9,381 bases of DNA from Rhodobiaceae bacterium. Its GTDB lineage: Bacteria > Pseudomonadota > Alphaproteobacteria > Parvibaculales > Parvibaculaceae. The notes under the pieces were generated by a model. That model was not told the origin of the DNA, ran no database searches, and saw only the letters and a program-made list of their open reading frames with translations. Positions within the stretch are counted from its first letter, which is position 1. Every line of letters begins with the position of its first letter. Positions 6,604 to 9,381 of this stretch are shown here, in pieces. The DNA is taken from positions 1,090,907 through 1,100,287 of the forward strand of contig NVWR01000001.1 of the NCBI GenBank assembly GCA_002746275.1. Direction: 5' to 3'. Made by a program: the position numbers and the translations under genes.

Positions 6604-8506
6604 TCAAACCTTCGCTTTGTGACAAGTCTGCAGCTTGAGAAGCGGCCTTACTACGTTTGGCCTTAAGTTCCGCTGCGAGGTCCATAAAATGGCCATCCTT
6701 CCCCGTTATGGGAGAATCGCAAAGACTTTTGACAAACCACTGAGTTCGCTCGCAATACGCCTGAAATTCATCCAGGTTTTCCGTATCCACGGTTCGTGAT
6801 TCTTCAATAATTTCAGCGAATTGGCCCAAACCTGCCAAATACGCGAAGGCCTCCATTATGGCCTCTTGCCCCGTCGAAGCATCATCGGTTTGAGAGGCTA
6901 TCTTGAATTCTGGGTGCTTAATGATGCTTCCGAGCTCCCCATCAAGACCTCGACCACCGATATGTGTCCTAAAATCTCCAAATTTGGATTCAGGGTGCTC
7001 CCGTAAAAATTCGAGAAACTCTGCAATAATATTGCGCCTCATCCTTTCCTTAAAGGAAACAGAAAGGGCCGCTTCATCATATATCTCAACTAATTCAGGA
7101 AACCGAAACAGCCATACAAGAATGGCAATTTCCTGATTTGCCCCTTCGGGGGCTGGTGGTTTTATAAGATGCTGGCTTACAGACATTGGTTTACGGCCTT
7201 TCTCATGTGCTCCACCCCAGCCCTTCCAACCGAAAACACTCGCAAAATGCTCTTTAAGTCTACTGCGAAGAGTTTGCTGATAGTGACGTTTTACCTGCTC
7301 ATTCTCAATCTTAGCGAGTAGCATATCCATTTTGGCTTCTATTCGGGCCCGATCATCTGGCGTTTTGAGTTTCTCATTCGCAAGAATCAAAGCGGCCAAC
7401 ATTTCATTCAGCGGCACCGCAGAATCAAGAATTTCGTCGAAAGCAAACCGCCCATTCTCTTTCACCATGTCATCGGGATCTTTCCCCGTAGGCATAATGG
7501 CAAACTTCAGCGAATGCCCGGGTTTTAAAAGCGGCAACACTCTCTCGACGACGCGATGCGATGCCCGCATGCCCGCCTTGTCCCCGTCGAAACAAAGAAT
7601 GGGCTCCGGCGCCAACCGCCACAAAAGCCCGATCTGGTCCTCGGTCACCGCAGTGCCCAGAGGAGCGACCACATTCTCGATACCCGCCTGCCCCAGGGCC
7701 ACTACATCCATGTAGCCCTCAACCACAATCACATTTCCCTGGTCGTAGGCAGGCTTGCGTGCCTTCGCCAGATTGTAGAGCAGCCGACCCTTGTGGAAGA
7801 GCGGTGTCTCCGGCGAATTCATGTATTTAGCTTTTGCACGAGGGTCGAGCGCCCGCCCCCCAAAGGCAATGACCCGGCCCCGCGCATCTGCAATCGGGAA
7901 CATCACCCTGTTGCGAAACCGGTCATAAGGCTCGCGAATATCCTCGCCCGAGATCAACAGCCCACCATCGATGAGCTGCGGCACCTTGAACCCCCGTCCA
8001 ATCATATAGGCCTTGAGACCCGACCGATCCTCCGGAGCGAACCCAATGCCGAACTGTTCGATGGTCTTGTCAGACAGTCCTCGCCTTGCCAGATAAGCAC
8101 GCGCTTCGGCCCCTTTGCCCCGAGCGAGGCTTTCGCGGAAATAGTCCTGTGCCGCCGCCATCACGTCGATGAGATCGGTACGTTTTTCCTCGCGCTCCCT
8201 GTCGCCAGGGTCACGCTCCGGCATTTCCATGCCAGCTTCCGAGGCCAATCTCTCAACGGCCTCGAGAAAACTCAAATTCTCGGTCTTTTCCAGAAACTTG
8301 ATGGCGTCCCCATGCTCGCCGGTGGAGAAGCAGTGATAGAACTGCTTGTCGTCATTCACCGTGAAGCTTGGGGTCTTTTCATTGTTGAAAGGAGACAAGC
8401 CGACAAATTCCCGGCCCCGCCGCGTGAGCTTCACGCGCCGTCCCACCACATCCGACACGCGGATACGATTTTTCAACTCGTCGAGAAATGACTTCGGAAA
8501 GCTCAT
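6587..8506 (-). CDS. dnaG: DNA primase, with divergent C-terminal domain
   Basis: DnaG makes the RNA primers for lagging-strand synthesis and initiation, recruited to the fork by DnaB helicase through its C-terminus. The product is 639 residues. The N-terminal zinc-domain fold (about 35-65) is present, GLSPFNNEKTPSFTV then DKQFYHCFSTGEHGDAI. However, three of four ligands are replaced (Ser38, Asn41 and Thr62; Cys59 stays), as I recall for many alphaproteobacterial primases. The catalytic core has the basic RFRNRVMFPI motif (196-205) and TOPRIM motifs VEGYMD (262-267, E263), DGDKAG (307-312) and KDPDD (342-346). Residues from about 455 on form the C-terminal domain: EIAILVWLFRFPELVEIYDEAA, then THIGGRGLDGELGS, then a helical tail ending with a basic stretch. 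That last third is AT-richer than the rest and unlike the usual alphaproteobacterial sequence, which survives as a remnant just downstream. No strong ribosome site precedes the ATG at 8506. It lies between the yqeY-like gene and rpoD on one strand. Confidence 0.95.
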   Translation of the reverse strand: MSFPKSFLDELKNRIRVSDVVGRRVKLTRRGREFVGLSPFNNEKTPSFTVNDDKQFYHCFSTGEHGDAIKFLEKTENLSFLEAVERLASEAGMEMPERDPGDREREEKRTDLIDVMAAAQDYFRESLARGKGAEARAYLARRGLSDKTIEQFGIGFAPEDRSGLKAYMIGRGFKVPQLIDGGLLISGEDIREPYDRFRNRVMFPIADARGRVIAFGGRALDPRAKAKYMNSPETPLFHKGRLLYNLAKARKPAYDQGNVIVVEGYMDVVALGQAGIENVVAPLGTAVTEDQIGLLWRLAPEPILCFDGDKAGMRASHRVVERVLPLLKPGHSLKFAIMPTGKDPDDMVKENGRFAFDEILDSAVPLNEMLAALILANEKLKTPDDRARIEAKMDMLLAKIENEQVKRHYQQTLRSRLKEHFASVFGWKGWGGAHEKGRKPMSVSQHLIKPPAPEGANQEIAILVWLFRFPELVEIYDEAALSVSFKERMRRNIIAEFLEFLREHPESKFGDFRTHIGGRGLDGELGSIIKHPEFKIASQTDDASTGQEAIMEAFAYLAGLGQFAEIIEESRTVDTENLDEFQAYCERTQWFVKSLCDSPITGKDGHFMDLAAELKAKRSKAASQAADLSQSEGLRRRTA

Positions 8507-8570
8507 AGGTCAACACGCCCGTCGGTATGGCCACACACTACCACCAAGGCAGTCCTGTCTGACCATACGC

Positions 8571-8601
8571 TTAGCTAGCCTTTATCGAAAGGGGTAGCTA
8601 A
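8571..8601. repeat. long inverted repeat upstream of dnaG
   Basis: TTAGCTA (8571-8577) and TAGCTAA (8595-8601) pair perfectly. After a G-G mismatch the stem can continue with CC/GG and TTT/AAA pairs and a bulged G, leaving a four-base loop. It lies 65 bases before the dnaG ATG and has no T-run on either strand. It may be a leader hairpin or an operator rather than a terminator. Confidence 0.4.
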
Positions 8602-8633
8602 ACCCAACTTTAAGAAAAGACAAGAAACCAGCC

Positions 8634-8656
8634 AAAAAATAGCTGTATTTGCTACT
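8634..8656 (-). terminator. weak terminator candidate after the yqeY-like gene
   Basis: On the minus strand AGTAGC and GCTATT pair over six bases (one wobble) around a seven-base loop and are followed by TTTT. It begins 24 bases after the yqeY stop. The stem is short and AT-rich, so read-through into dnaG is plausible. Confidence 0.35.
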
Positions 8657-8679
8657 GTTTTAACTTAGGGGGCCAGAGC

Positions 8680-9135
8680 CTACGCGCCGAGCTTTTTCTT
8701 CACGGCAGCACCGGCTTTGCCAAAGTCCATCTGGCCCGCATAGCGCTTTTTAAGCTCAGCCATCACGCGGCCCATATCTTTCAGGCTTTCAGCCCCCAAA
8801 GTCGCCACCACCTCATCACAGGCCGTTGCCACTTCGTCTTCCGAGAGCTGCGCCGGGAGAAACTCACGGATCACGACAATTTCGTCGCGCTCCTGGGTCG
8901 CCAGCTCAACACGGCCAGCGCCTTCGTACATCACAGCTGATTCTTCGCGCTGCTTGATCATCTTGCCGAGGATGCTGAGGATCTCATCATCGGAAACACC
9001 CGCGTCAGCGCCATTCGTCCGGCCCGCAATGTCGCGGTCCTTGATGGCAGCCTGCATGAGGCGGATTGTGCCCAGTCGGCGCTTTTCCTGCGCTTTCAGA
9101 GCCTGTTTCATTGCGGTGGCGATTTGATCGCGCAT
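8680..9135 (-). CDS. GatB/YqeY-domain protein
   Basis: The product is 151 residues from the ATG at 9135; a GAGG lies 11 bases upstream, a poor ribosome site, but the protein start MRDQIATAMKQALKAQEKRRLGTIRLM matches the family. The whole length is the YqeY domain: an N-terminal helical bundle with SDDEILSILGKMIKQREESAVMYEGAGR (about 48-75), a linker with ERDEIVVIREFLPAQLSEDEV (82-102), and a small C-terminal helical subdomain with MGRVMAELKKRYAGQMDFGKA (121-141). The domain resembles the tail of GatB, which binds tRNA during amidation of mischarged Glu- or Asp-tRNA. Free-standing YqeY proteins are therefore suspected to act on tRNA, but their role is unproven. In many alphaproteobacteria this gene sits just upstream of dnaG and divergent from carA, an arrangement consistent with what is seen here. 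Confidence 0.93.
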   Translation of the reverse strand: MRDQIATAMKQALKAQEKRRLGTIRLMQAAIKDRDIAGRTNGADAGVSDDEILSILGKMIKQREESAVMYEGAGRVELATQERDEIVVIREFLPAQLSEDEVATACDEVVATLGAESLKDMGRVMAELKKRYAGQMDFGKAGAAVKKKLGA

Positions 9136-9381
9136 CTGTTTCGTGCCTCATACCTGTTCAGGGCCAATTTGGCGGTGGGGAAAACGGTCAAAAGACCTGA
9201 CTTGGTCTGCCGTCTCAGCCCGCGCCAAAGGCTACTCCGCGCTCTAATCGCAAACATAACCGGAAACATCAAGCGGAAGCGGCAACGCTACTCCAATCGC
9301 CGCCCGGTTGCAATTCCAGAGCAAGTCCATAACTCATTGTTTTTTAAGGGAAATTTTTGCCTCCGACTCGCTTGACGTAGC
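9136..9381. other. non-coding edge region, probable divergent promoter region
   Basis: I find no convincing gene in these 246 bases. The possible 83-codon plus-strand reading from 9124 has no ribosome site and a random-looking composition. An AT-rich patch (about 9338-9359) and a TTGACG box at 9372-9377 near the edge could be the -35 region of a plus-strand gene beyond the window, in a place where carA is often found. The matching -10 box would lie outside. Confidence 0.4.

Noticed and set aside
7556..8491. 311-codon plus-strand reading opposite dnaG
   Set aside because: It mirrors the conserved catalytic part of primase; long antisense frames are expected at high GC.
9124..9375. 83-codon plus-strand reading at the right edge
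   Set aside because: It starts inside yqeY, has no ribosome site and no family pattern; the place is more likely a promoter region.

Overview
The window looks like an alphaproteobacterial chromosome segment. The evidence is the minus-strand run of a GatB/YqeY-domain gene, dnaG and rpoD, an RpoD with a full region 1.1 and a long acidic non-conserved region, a DnaG zinc domain lacking ligands in a way I recall from alphaproteobacteria, and housekeeping genes of about 55-60 % GC by hand count. I cannot name a genus.

Layout. Positions 1-575 (minus) hold the N-terminal part of a DUF389 membrane protein that runs off the window. Positions 738-1893 look accessory and less constrained. They hold a secreted Cache-like sensor protein (plus) and an unrecognised single-pass membrane protein (minus) whose 3' end overlaps it. 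A GNAT-like acetyltransferase (plus, 1895-2524) follows, then a strong hairpin and a tRNA with anticodon CAU (minus, 2628-2704), more likely Ile2 than Met. A secreted SIMPL/DUF541 protein (plus) converges on panD (minus, aspartate 1-decarboxylase for pantothenate and CoA). From 4112 to 9135 all coding is on the minus strand: rpoD, a leftover fragment of a dnaG 3' end, dnaG, and a yqeY-like gene. The last 246 bases hold no gene I can support and probably form a divergent promoter region.

Main point of interest. dnaG seems to have two versions of its C-terminal, helicase-contacting domain. The intact dnaG ORF ends in a divergent, AT-richer C-terminal part (roughly 6600-7500, with lines of 37-50 % GC). 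Just after its stop, in the +1 frame, a 117-codon open stretch (6250-6603) of native composition reads like the ordinary alphaproteobacterial DnaG C-terminus but has no proper start. The simplest reading is that the 3' half of dnaG was replaced by foreign sequence and the displaced original end was left behind as a remnant.

How the genes fit together. yqeY, dnaG and rpoD form a conserved information-processing block for replication priming and the primary sigma factor. PanD and the tRNA are housekeeping. The Cache, membrane-protein and GNAT genes between DUF389 and the tRNA look like lineage-specific cargo. No integrase, insertion sequence, CRISPR array or rRNA was seen.
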